Shown here: in pieces, positions 45,416 through 56,236 of the stretch | How positions within the stretch are numbered: the stretch's first letter is position 1 | How the letters are laid out: each line of letters starts with the position of its first letter | Assembly (NCBI GenBank): GCA_961205875.1 | Contig: OY540821.1 | Location: 1,054,001-1,118,000 of the forward strand | Source: Sialis fuliginosa | Taxonomy: Eukaryota > Arthropoda > Insecta > Megaloptera > Sialidae | Direction: 5' to 3' | DNA: 64,000 nt | Notes under the pieces: model-generated | Database searches by the model: none | What the model saw: only the letters and a program-made list of their open reading frames with translations | Told to the model about the DNA's origin: nothing | Position numbers and translations under genes: made by a program

Positions 45416-45463
45416 AGCGAGTTTACAAGCTAACAAGCCAGCTTGTTAGCTTGTAAACTCGCT
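45416..45463. repeat. 48-bp hairpin, 23-bp perfect arms
   Basis: agcgagtttacaagctaaca… and its exact complement are separated by only two bases. No T-run follows, so it is not a terminator. It is probably a MITE terminus or remnant. Confidence 0.85.
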
Positions 45464-45469
45464 AAAGGT

Positions 45470-46158
45470 AAAAAAAAATTTTTTATACCAAGCCATGTGG
45501 CATGTTAAAATGAATAACTAAAGCAGCGGAAGTTTACCCTATTTTTTATTTTTTTAACAATATTAAATAAAAATACAATTTTTTTTGACGCCCCTCCCTA
45601 TTGTTCCAAAATTTAAAAAGATATTGTTGACTTTAGTGTTTGTAGTTGGTAGTCCCACCAAAGCCTCGTTACCAAATTTTTTTCAGATTTTTTGAGTCAG
45701 TAGTTACAGAGTTTGAGGGGAGGGGGCAAAATAAAATACTGTTTGAAGACCCTTTCTGGCGCCATGTTTGAGTTAGAAAAAAAAATAAAAAATTGGTCAT
45801 ATTCTACTAATTGAGATCCACATTTTGACACCCCACACGCCTTGGTATACCATTTTTATTTTTTTATTTTTTTATTTGCTTTAAAGCTCCCTGCAGGCGC
45901 CATTTTTGATTTAGACAAAAATAAGAAAGAAGGTCAATTTCCGCTGCTTTGGTTATACATTTTAACATGCCACATGCCTTGGTATAAAAAAAATATTTTT
46001 ATTTTAAGTCCTTAGCGCCCCCCACCCCCCCTGAAAAATTAACAAATTCCGCCCAGGCACAAAATGATTTTTCTCATATTCGCTATGGGTACTAACATTT
46101 AAAAAATATTTTACCCTGTTACTCGATAGGCTAGTTTTTTTGCAGTCTGCTCTTGCTT
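45470..46158 (+). repeat. Repeat family H, left-truncated copy
   Basis: The right terminal repeat is present (tacccatagcga complement region, ggctagtttttttgcagtct gctcttg), with the internal aagcctcgttaccaaatttt module. The left terminal repeat is absent. Confidence 0.65.
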
Positions 46159-46940
46159 TAATTACTCTGCATCGTAAAAATTAAACGTTGTATTGTATAA
46201 AAAAAACATTAGTTGAGACAAGTCTACTCATCTTTATTCAGTAATGGACAGTATGGACACATATCTCTCTCTTACACACACACACTCTCTCTCCTCACTG
46301 CTTCTATATACAGGTGACCCATTTTAAGTGTACACCTTTAAATGTACTATATTGTAATTTACCATTTGCTTTCTTTTTCTAAAATATTTACTTATAAAAG
46401 CAAACTGAAAACAAGGTACTGACGAGAGTTAACTTGCGTTTATTTCTATACATTGCTAGACTACGTGTTACTAAAATTACTATATGAATAGTAATTATTG
46501 CGTGCATTATACCAATAAAAAATATATTATTAATATAATTAATTTTACTACACAATAGTAGTATTTATTGTATTGTCTTTTAATAAACATTTAAGTATCG
46601 ATAGAAAAGTGTACTAACAATTGAATTGAAATAATTTGTATAGCACTTAACAAATAATTAAACTTAAGATGAATTACTTAGTTGAATAAATCAATCATTT
46701 AAATGATATTTATGAATATAGTAAAAATTGCGTATTATAAAAATTGCAATGGAGATTGTAAAAGTTACTGAATGACAGTATACATGTTAAAACTGATAGT
46801 ATTTTTTGATACAAAATTGAAATTTTTAATTGACAACTGTAATTTTTATTAAATAATCGACTCCATTTTTCTACATGTGTCTAGTAGGTATGTTCGAATT
46901 TCGATAGTTGAATAAATTGTTTATAAGTAGTGAAAAAAAA
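46159..46940. other. Unassigned AT-rich sequence
   Basis: A mixed (CT)n/(CA)n microsatellite is at about 46264-46294. A cagtaatggacagtatggac string (46240) echoes the element at 42097. No gene is seen. Confidence 0.3.
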
Positions 46941-47707
46941 ACATCTGCCAAGTAAATGCACAGTGCTTCCTCGTGCTTAATTCACCAAAGGTAGTTAATT
47001 ATTCAACAATTTATATAAAGACCGATAGTGTTTATATAAATTGTCTGTAATTGATTAACCATTTAATTTTTATACAATTTTACTAAAAAATATTAGCTCG
47101 AATTTTTTCTTAAAACGCACCTGAATATTTTTTCATATCATTTTTAATTTTTTAACAATTTCAATATAAATCTAAATTTATACAAATGACATTTAAAACG
47201 TCAAAATGACATTTAATATATCCAAGCAAAAATGAATTTAGAAAAACAAAACACGAGTTTTTAAAATAAATGAGATAAATCTTTGTAAGGAAATATTTTA
47301 CAACAAACGTTGTAGACCCATATTATAGGAAATTTAATGCATAACATGTGTCGTTCTTGAGATATCTTTAAAAAATAAATATTTTGGGATGTCACCCCTC
47401 CCCCTTACACACGATTTTGATAATTTTGAAATGGGACCGTCCTCAAGCCAGACCCAACCATCCGACCAAGTTTCAATAATATTGGTTCAGTGGTTCATGT
47501 TTTATGCGTGTGACAAGGATTCAGGGGACAGACAGACACACACACGGACGGACGGACGGACAGACAGACAGACACGGAACGAAAAGTGTTTGTTTTGACG
47601 TGAAACGGAAAGATAAATTTAAAAATTTGAAATCAGAGAACATTTTTTTTGTCTCACTCTAAAACGATCACAAAGCTTCTCGTATCTTCAATATTGCGAG
47701 GAAGCAA
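46941..47707 (+). repeat. Repeat family B copy
   Basis: Both ends are present (acatctgccaagtaaatgca, ttgcgaggaagcaa), with an expanded gacagacacacacacggacgg core at 47530-47572. The open frame 47389-47598 reads the core and recurs in other copies because the DNA is shared. Confidence 0.75.
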
Positions 47708-48044
47708 TATACGAAGAAAATAAATTAATTTATTACAAAAATATTTTATAAAGTGATAAAAATAATTAGTGGCAACAGTATTTACATTGACAATAAGTAC
47801 CTGTATTATGGAAACTGAGTCTAGATAATAATAATATGTTAATAGTAAGAGTTTGTGCTATTTTGGAAGCATTGTTTGATATTTATTGACGTATAGGTCA
47901 TCATTTGTATTTAAAATTAATTAATTATTAATATAATATTTAAATTTGACCTAATAAATATTTGAATATATTATTAGACAGAGACGGATAGGGAACATTT
48001 TTTGTCGTGACCACGTATCTTATAACAAATAATATAGGCATCAT

Positions 48045-48335
48045 CATGGGCGCCGGGAGGTGGGTGCAAAAAAGAAAAAAAGAAAAAATTAAGAAATACC
48101 TTTTTTAATTTAAAATATAGGTCAAAAAGTGAGGATCTTTTTTTTTCTTTTTTTGTTGCGTCAGGTTCACTTTAGATAAGGAAAAATAAAAACTGAAAAC
48201 CTTCTTTTTTTTTTTTTAGTCATCCTAGATGGAATACAAGTTTATTAGTATTACAAAATTATTATTATTTTATATATAATTTAATTTTATCTAGATGCAC
48301 CCCCCCCCCTGGAAGAAATTCTGCCGGCGCCCATG
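48045..48335 (+). mobile_element. hAT-type MITE with CATGGGCGCCGG ends, intact
   Basis: Ends CATGGGCGCCGGG and CCGGCGCCCATG are inverted. A perfect 8-bp duplication GGCATCAT flanks it (48037-48044, 48336-48343). It has poly-purine and poly-C tracts inside and no coding sequence. Same end type as 55383-56223. Confidence 0.85.
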
Positions 48336-48851
48336 GGCATCATTTAAAAGATATTGGCCTTTAAGTTGTGCCTTGCAGTCCCGTAGTACTTAACTGTTAA
48401 GCTAATATTGCAAATCACATTTTTCTTATTTTTCACAATAAAAAATGAGAAATATTACAAAATATGAACAATCTATTAATTAAGTACAAACAATTTGAAC
48501 AAAATGTACATTTTACATAAATTATAATAATTTAATTATTTTCATAATATAGGACCCTGGAGAGATTCTAAATAACGTGTCGAAAAATAATTTGGTGTTA
48601 TCTAAATTCAATTTAACTAATGGTAGCTGGTGTGCCATTTTCTCTTTGGTACAACTGATACAGAACATTAATAGACCGAACGAAAAACGTACAAAACTAA
48701 ATTGGAGTAAGTGTAGGTATATAAAAAAATGATCAAAATGTCAGTTATCATTAGGGTGTATCAAAAAAATGAACATTTGCTCTTGTTACGAAATAAGTTA
48801 GTTTATGACCTAAAATAAATCCTCGCCGAAAGATTACTCTGTAGTTCAATT
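48336..48851. other. Unassigned AT-rich sequence
   Basis: No gene or repeat copy that I can assign. Confidence 0.25.
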
Positions 48852-49680
48852 GCTTCCTCGCAATATCGAAGATACGAGAAGCTTTGTGATCGTTTCAGAT
48901 TGAGACAAAAAAAATGTTCTCCGATTTCAAAATTTTAAATTGATTTATCCGTTTCACGTCAAGACAAACAATTCCGTGTCTGTCTGTCTGTGTGTCCGTC
49001 CATCCGTCTGTCCCCTGAATCCTTGTCACACGCATAACTCATGGCCCACTGAACCGATATTTTTGAAACTTGGTCGGGTGGTTGGGTCTGGCTTGAGGAC
49101 GGTCCTATTTCAAAATCATCAAAATCGTGTGTAAGGGGGAGGGGTGACACCCAAAAATATTTATTTTTTCAAGATATCTCAAGAACGACACATGTTAAGT
49201 GAAAATTTTATAGAATATTTTTTGTAGAGCATTAAATTTCCTATAATATGGGTCTACAACGTTTGTTGTAAAATATTCTCAAAGATTTATCTCAATTTAT
49301 TTTAAAAATTCGTGTTTTGTTTTTCTAAATTGATATTTGCTTGGACATATTAAATGTCATTTTGACGTTTTAAATGTCATTTTGAAATTTAAATTTCATT
49401 TTGACGTTTTAAATTTCATTTTGACGTTTGCATAAATTTTAAATTTAGATTGAAATTGTCAAAAAATTAAAAATAAACGAAAACATAATCAGGTGCGTTT
49501 TAAAAAAATTTCGAAGTAATATTTTTTAGTAAAATTGTATAAAAATTAAATGATTAACCGATTCCAGGCAATTTATATAAACATTATCGGTTTTTATTTA
49601 TTACAAATTGTTGAATAATTAACTACCTTTGGTGAATTTAGCACGAGGAAACACTGTGCATTTACTTGGCAGATGTTTTT
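48852..49680 (-). repeat. Repeat family B copy
   Basis: Full-length-looking inverse copy with a tgtctgtctgtctgtgtgtc core and an extra repeat of the aaatttcattttgacgtttt module at 49370-49430. Confidence 0.75.
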
Positions 49681-50530
49681 TTTATTATGTAAGAATGTAT
49701 TTTATTGCTTTTCTTTCAGTAAATTAAATACATTTTTTAATAATATTTTTTCTCATTTTTCTCGATATGTTCGCGCTCTCCATTTAGTTTTATTACGCCC
49801 CCCTAGCTCTAAGACCATTTAACTAAAAAATTAATTATTTTAAAACTTACACTAGGGAAGTTGCGAACAAAAATCACAACACTTTTTTTTGCTATGAAAA
49901 AATGAATACGTATTTATAAATTTCCATTAATAAAATCATAATTATGAATTGGCAAGGTAAATAAATACGTAACAAGCATTAGGTAGAAAGAAACTAGAGA
50001 ACTATTGATTGAAAAACGGGTTTCGGTTAAATAAACATTCTATAGAAAAGTAAATATTAATACCTACTATCCAAATACTTATAGAGGAGAGAAATTGTAT
50101 AACTTGTAGGTCATTTAAAAAGATTCAATAACTCACTATCGAAAAGCTATAAAAGTTCACCGTTCTATGAAATGCTACCGATAAATACCATCCGGAATAT
50201 AAGTACAAAAAAGAAAAGTTATGGTCTCTTCTATACTGAATCATAAAAATAATAACACTAGGCAACAAAAATATACTTTTTTTTTTCCTCGTGAACGAAT
50301 TTATGTGATTCGTATTTCCTTATGCCTCCTATATAGAGATTGGAAACATAGTTTTTCAACTATCACGTAAAAATGCATTTATTGTAATTTTTATTACATA
50401 CATATCTCTACCGTTTTCAGAAAACTGGTTTGATTGAACACAATTTGAAATCAACTATTTGTAACTACCTTTCCAACTATTTTTAAACTATTTGCGACAC
50501 TTTTTATTGCTTCGTTTGCACTAATTACAT
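49681..50530. other. Unassigned; family K fragment at 50395-50455
   Basis: No gene is recognised. The 50395-50455 stretch is the inverse of 23918-23970 (cgttttcagaaaactggttt). Confidence 0.3.
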
Positions 50531-51421
50531 AGGTTTACAAAAAAAAAAGTTTATGAATATTTGACGAGACCATTATCCTTATGTATTTTGACGTCCTGAA
50601 TCCGAATCTGAGGTCCATTGACCTTGGTTAGCTCAGTTTCAAGGTCATTTTAAGGTCAAATTTTTAAAAATCGTTGAATGATTCTGGTAAAAGGTGATAT
50701 ATAGGTTTTTCTGGTCGCTGATTCTAAATTTAACATCCGTTGACTTCTACGAGGTCAGGTTCAAGGTCATTTTAAGATCAAAATTTTATTTTTAAAAAAC
50801 GTTAAATGAATCTGGTAAAAGGTAATATATAAGTTTCTCTGGTCGCTGATTCTGAATTTGTTGTCCGTTGACCTCCGCAAGGTCAGGTTCAAGGTCATTT
50901 CAAGAAAAAGTGGGAAAAATCGCTCGAAACAGTACATATAGGTTTGAACCTGACCTTGTAGAGGTCAACGGACGTCAAATTCAGAATCAGCGACCAGAGA
51001 AACCTAAATATCACCTTTAACCAGATTCATTTAGCGATTTTTAAAAATCGACCTTGAAATAACCTTGAAACTAACATTGTAGGGGTCTACGGACCTTAAA
51101 TTTTAATTCAGCAACCCCGAAAATCTAAATGTACTGTTTTGTCAGAATTTTCGAGCGATTTTTCCTACTTTGACCCTGAAATGACCTTGAACCTGACCTC
51201 GTAGAGGTCAACTGATGTCAAATTTAGAATCAGCGACCAGAAAAACCTATATATCATCTTTTACCAAAATCATTCAACGATTTTTAAAAATTTGACCTTA
51301 AAATGACCTTGAAACTGAGCTAACCAAGGTCAACGGACCTCAGATTCGGATTCAGGACGTCAAAATACATAAGGATACAATGGTCTCGTCAAATATTCAT
51401 AAACTTTTTTTTTGTAAACCT
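50531..51421. repeat. 891-bp inverted repeat built of ~125-bp AGGTCA-rich units
   Basis: The outer ends aggtttacaaaaaaaa and ttttttttgtaaacct, and the next ~120 bp inward, are near-perfect inverted repeats. Inside, direct units of about 122-128 bp (marked by tccattgacc 50614, tccgttgact 50736, tccgttgacc 50864) are mirrored on the right. Each unit carries gaggtcaggttcaaggtcat or its complement. No open frame. TCAAGGTCA or CCAAGGTCA occurs at least seven times on either strand. Confidence 0.8.
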
Positions 51422-52188
51422 GTGTTATTATTCAATCGTAAAAAAAACTATTTTCCGAAAAAAATTCAACTAATAACTATTTCATTGAAAATAACAACTA
51501 TTTTTCCAATCTCTACTCCTATACTGTAGAAACGTAAATAAAACATTACAGTCACGTCACAATTATATGAGAGAAGTATTTTTTTAACATTTACTTTAAT
51601 GCTATTTTTAAAGAAAAATGGATATATTATAAAATTGAGGACAGACCATTTTTATACAAATGCTATTGTAATCCATATGTGCTTTGTAAATTATAGTGTG
51701 CAAACAATATTAAAAATATTGTTAATATAATTTGTGCAATTATCATAATAATGGGTGTTTTACAATAATGTTTTTCACCGCATAAGGTTTTCAAAGTTTA
51801 CATCGATTAACTTTTTTGTCGATTTTTAATTTCGATATCAAACTGTTAAGAAAATAAAAAATACTTTACATTATTTTGCGATTATTTATTTGAGTTAATC
51901 TTTTTGGCTTCTGAATATGTTTGATCTATTTATTCAAAACATTTTTGTTTAGTTCTGGCACCAACATAATTTTTAATTCGATGCTTTTTTTGGCAAAATT
52001 TTCATATTTTCAATAATAAATTGGTGAGCTATACAATATGCAATAAATAAAATGAAGAAGTATTTTAGTTTATACTACGAAAGCCATAAAGTTCAACTAA
52101 AATTTTTTTTAAACTTCAACATCAGATTTTTACATACTTCAACGAAAAATAATCTTATATTTAAAAATTTTTTTTAGATAAATATTAA
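51422..52188. other. Unassigned AT-rich sequence
   Basis: No gene or recognised repeat. Confidence 0.25.
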
Positions 52189-52385
52189 TCCATATATATT
52201 ATAAATCTTAACGTCTCTCTGTCTGTCTGTCCGATAGTGCGCTTATACCACTTATCTGATTTACGTGTTTTTTAAATTCATTTAGGTAACATAAGAAATA
52301 AGCAGTGACGAATCAAGTTGGAAAAAAGTTTGCCGCCAGCGCACTCTTTTGCAGTAAACCGTTAAATATTGAACAATATAATGTA
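52189..52385 (+). mobile_element. Helitron 5' fragment (family of 2078-2933)
   Basis: Starts TCCATATATATTATAAATC after an A and runs through the gtctctctgtctgtctgtcc core and a gcactcttttgcagtaaacc stretch. It then switches abruptly into a family B fragment. Confidence 0.6.
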
Positions 52386-52586
52386 ATTTAGTAAAATTAT
52401 ATAAAAATTAAATGGTCCACCAATTCCAGACTTTCTGGAAAGTCAGGTAAGCCTAAAGTGGTCGGGAAAGTCAGGGAATTTAATAAATTTTTTTTTGGAA
52501 AGTCAGGGAATTTATTATAAATTTTGGAAAGTCAGTGAAGAAAAAAAAAATTACGAGTAAAAAAAAAGATCTTCACATTTTTTTGC

Positions 52587-53299
52587 ACATTCTGGGGGTC
52601 CTTCGATCACTATTTGTCCCCGAGCCTCTAGTGGTCAGGGAATTTTGAATCTGTAGTCAGGGGAAAGTCAGAAAATTTTATTTTCAAAAAACAGACACTC
52701 TGTACAGGCAATTTATCTAAACATTTGGTGAATTTAGCACGAGGAAGCACTGTGCTTTTACGTGGCAGATGTTTTTTTAAACAGTAGAAAATTTGATTTA
52801 TTAATGTTTTATCGTATCACGGTGCTCTGGAAGCCAACTTAAATAAAAAAACGGTCTCAAGTTCGAATCCAATTATTTGTATTTGTTTGTTTATTATGTA
52901 GAGTAAAAAGTTAATAAACAATAAATGCTAAATAAAATTCGCGTTATAATTCTGCATACGGTTTCTTATTTTATGAATTATTGAAAAAGCGCCACGGCGA
53001 TTTTTTGCTTTTTGGTCTTGAAATGTTCCTTAAATACTAAAGAATTGAATTGTACAAAAAAATCAGAGGTAATCAATTTTTTTATTTAAGTTGGTTTCCA
53101 GAGCACCGTGATACGATAAAACATTAATAAATCAAATTTTCTACTGTTTAATAAAACATCTGCCAAGTAAAAGCACAGTGCTTCCTCGTGCTAAATACAC
53201 CAATAAATTGCCTGTACAATGTCTACTGTTTTTTTTAAATAAAATTCCCTGACCACAAGAGGCTCGGGGACAAATAGTAATCGAAGGACCCCAGAATGC
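52587..53299. repeat. ~713-bp inverted repeat containing family B ends
   Basis: The outer arms carry cattctgggggtccttcg and its complement, then a degenerate gaaagtcaggga-rich region. Both arms hold a family B terminus (…gcacgaggaagcactgtgc…tggcagatgttt), then tatcgtatcacggtgctctg. The spacer at about 52850-53078 is single-copy. A B-box-like GTTCGAATCC sits at 52863. The duplication happened after family B had inserted, since both arms carry it. Confidence 0.7.
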
Positions 53300-53389
53300 T
53301 AACAAAATTCGAAACTTAACTAATTATTTTGGGAATTTTATCACCATTATGTATACTAACTAAATTACATTAATATAAGACCTCCTCAC

Positions 53390-53480
53390 CATTGTACAGT
53401 ATTAATAGGATATTGAACCTTTATCCTTTGGCACACACAACTGTTACGCTAACCACCGTGCCAAACGTACGTCTATAATG
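53390..53480 (-). ncRNA. Possible tRNA-derived SINE head
   Basis: On minus, ggcacggtggttagcgtaac resembles a Pol III A box, and ggataaaggttcaatatcc about 35 bases later resembles a B box. No cloverleaf can be completed and there is no CCA-like end. A single weak match to both boxes could be chance. Confidence 0.25.
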
Positions 53481-53699
53481 TACTAAGAAAGACATTCATG
53501 CATACATTCATTATATGTGTTATGAACCCGGTCACATCTGCACTGCAGAAGTTTGTAAAAATTCAATTACATTCTACAAATTCGTTGGGTGGGGCAGGTA
53601 TAATGTATATATGTAGATTATAGTCAATTCGATAAATATATTTGTTCATTTTTTGTAATTTTTGTCTCTCGGGATTTTTACTTCCATGTTACGAAGGAA

Positions 53700-53790
53700 A
53701 TGGAAGTATGTAAGTATGTATGTAATACCGTCGAAAAATCGTGTCCAAGATAATGACAGATTCTGATTGTACTAACTTCAAAACGTAAAG
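53700..53790 (+). repeat. Family F terminal fragment
   Basis: ggaaatggaagtatgtaag then accgtcgaaaaatcgtgtcc and agataatgacagattctgat. It matches the end regions at 40230-40300 and 43910-43985 in inverse orientation. Confidence 0.5.
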
Positions 53791-53791
53791 A

Positions 53792-54058
53792 ATTCCTTTA
53801 ATTATTATTTTTGTATTTTTTGATATTTTAACAACACATACAATCAGAGAAGTACAAATTCAATATTTCAAAATCATAAAAAAGCTATCACAGACAATTT
53901 GGTCTATTCGGGAAGTGTCATTTTTACTGTTCTTAAGTTGGCAATACGTTCTGTGATTCTGACAGCTTTTTATGATTTTGCAATGTCGAATTTGTACTTT
54001 TTTGATTGTATGTGTTGTTAAAATATCAAAAAATACGAAAATAAGAATAAATAAAGGA
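53792..54058. repeat. 267-bp foldback
   Basis: Both arms, about 90 bp each, contain gatattttaacaacacatac and acaaattc…aaaatcataaaaagct. The centre is about 80 bp. The open frame over it is an artefact. Confidence 0.75.
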
Positions 54059-54175
54059 TTTTTTTGTAATTGATATTCTATTATACATTTATAGCATTTG
54101 AATACATCTCCCAAGTGACGTCAATTCCCGCGCCAACGCTGATTGGTCAAGGAGCTCTTGAGACTACCTTGTCTT

Positions 54176-55039
54176 TATACAGGGTGGGGCATTTAAAGTG
54201 TTACAGTTAATTATCTCAGAACCATCGCATATTTGTAAGGGGGTAATCGAATAGTAATATTTTTTTGCTATTTTAATGTGGCCTTTAAGGATATTTTCAG
54301 GTCAACATCATTTTTTTAAATAGGAACCTATAGTTTTTATTTAGTAATCTTATTCTACGTGAAAAAACACGAATCATTCATTGAAAACTTTTTTTTAAAC
54401 AACCCAAGCTTTCCAAGGTATCTAACAAAATAATTCGAGATTTTGAATTTTCAAGAATTTTTTACTCAGAAACCATAAACTTTAGAAAAAAAGTACAAGA
54501 TACCAAAAATGTTTATTTTGGTCTAATGAAACTTGGAGAATTATTCTAGATTTTTTTTTAACATTTCGTACTTTTTTTTGTTTTTGCTAAAATAAAATAA
54601 ATAGAAAAAGTTTTTAAAAGTTTTAAATTTTTTTAAAATAATTCTCCACGCTTTATTAGACCAAAATAAATATTTTGTGTATCCTGTACTTTTTTTCTAA
54701 AGTTTGTGGTTTCTGAGTAAAAAATTCTTGAAAGTTCAAAATCTCGAATTATTTTGTTAGATACCTTGGAAAGCTTGGGTTGTTCAAAAAAAAGTTTTCA
54801 ATTAATGATTCGTGTTTTTTCACGTAGAATAAGATTACTAAATAAAAACTATAGGTTCCTATTTAAAAAAATGATGTTGACCTTCAAATATCCTTGAAGG
54901 CCACGTTAAAATAGCAAATAAATATTACTATTCGATTACCCCCTTACAACCAAACATTTTTTGGTTGAAACATTTTTTTCAAATATCCGATGGTTCTGAG
55001 ATAATCAACTGTAACACTTTAAATGCCCCACCCTGTATA
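54176..55039. mobile_element. 864-bp foldback with TATACAGGGTGGGGC ends
   Basis: Arms of nearly 400 bp end outward in tatacagggtggggcattta and its complement. They match closely up to a short poly-T centre near 54560-54640. Flanks accttgtcttta (left) and accttggtctttg (right) are similar but not identical, so a target duplication is possible but unproven. No coding sequence. Confidence 0.75.
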
Positions 55040-55382
55040 CCTTGGTCTTTGTATACTTTGCCCATTACCCACATAAATTACCGATATATTGCATACCAAA
55101 AACGTGTTTTTGCATAAACTTAAAATTCTTAAATATCCCCATTGATAAATATGAGACATGTATTGATTTGAAATTAGCATTTTCTTGTATATTGACTTGA
55201 CATTTCGTATGTATGTTTAATAAACATGACTCATCGATTGCTCATCAACCTACACTATCGTCTAAAAACTATTTGACTTCACGATAGATCCGTTTGTTTC
55301 ACACGTTAACTGTCTTCATTTTAATACGATATTTGTATGTCATACATTTGTGTTTCTTTAAGAAAATATATACCAAAGTAAT

Positions 55383-56223
55383 CATGGACGCCGGCAGAAT
55401 TTCTTTCAGGGGGGTGCATTTAGATACAGGGTGTCCCAAGACTGCGTCAAAGTTCAATATTTCATTTATAATATCAAATAGAAGAAAACTTTAAATACAA
55501 AAGTTGTCAGGTTAGACAAGCCGCATATTTTAAAAATAGTTACATTTATATAGGGTGTCCCATAAGTGCGTTACAAATCAAAGTTATGTTTTTACAATGT
55601 GTATTTTTTCGATTGATAATCTTAAAGCATTCATTTTTTTGGATATTTTGATACAAGCATGTGTAGGATTATACTGAGCGGTTTAGAAATTATGACCATT
55701 TTTATAAGAAAATTGACATATTTTCAAAACATTGTTATTTTTTTATTACAATAAAAAAAAATTGTTTTCTACTAAAAATAGTTTTGGCATATGCTCTATT
55801 ATTGCGATATTACATCAAACATTTACAAAATTGTATTTTTTGTACAGGGTGTATCAAAACTCTAAACTTAATTTTTTTTCAAAATTTTCAAATGGACACC
55901 CTATATATTTTCACATTTTCGAATTGGGACAACCTGTATATAAAATTAAATTACATGCGAGGATAATTAAAATAATAATAATAATAATTTTGTAATAATA
56001 AACCTGCATTGAAATTAGCATGAATAAAAAAAAAGGTACTCAGTTTTATATTCTGCCCTGCGGCCTAGAAAGTTCAAAAGGTTATACACCTATGACTTAA
56101 AATGTTATTCAAAGAGTGAATTTTAAAATAAAAATTGTATTTCTTAATTTTTTCATGTGTTTTTTCTTTTTTTGCCAGGGGGGTGCAAATGCACCTCCTT
56201 GCACCCCCCACCCGGCGCCCATG
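55383..56223 (+). mobile_element. hAT-type element with CATGG(A/G)CGCCGG ends, carrying nested insert
   Basis: The left end CATGGACGCCGGCAGAATTT and right end …CACCCGGCGCCCATG are inverted. A perfect 8-bp duplication AAAGTAAT flanks it (55375-55382, 56224-56231). Inside, from about 55426 to 55942, is another repeat with ends tacagggtgtcccaag and gggacaacctgtata. Non-autonomous; related to 48045-48335. Confidence 0.85.
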
Positions 56224-56236
56224 AAAGTAATTATTA

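Noticed and set aside
45416-45463. Perfect hairpin as a transcription terminator
   Set aside because: Eukaryotic context, no bacterial genes, no T-run after the stem.
6247-49150. Open frames reading MSPLPLTHDF-type sequence in several family B copies (6247-6429, 47389-47598, 48959-49150)
   Set aside because: They recur only because the DNA repeat recurs, read through the GACA/GTCT microsatellite, differ by frameshifts between copies and lack any protein-like composition.
52863-52872. GTTCGAATCC as part of a tRNA gene
   Set aside because: A B-box-like string without A box, acceptor stem or cloverleaf; it sits in the spacer of an inverted repeat.
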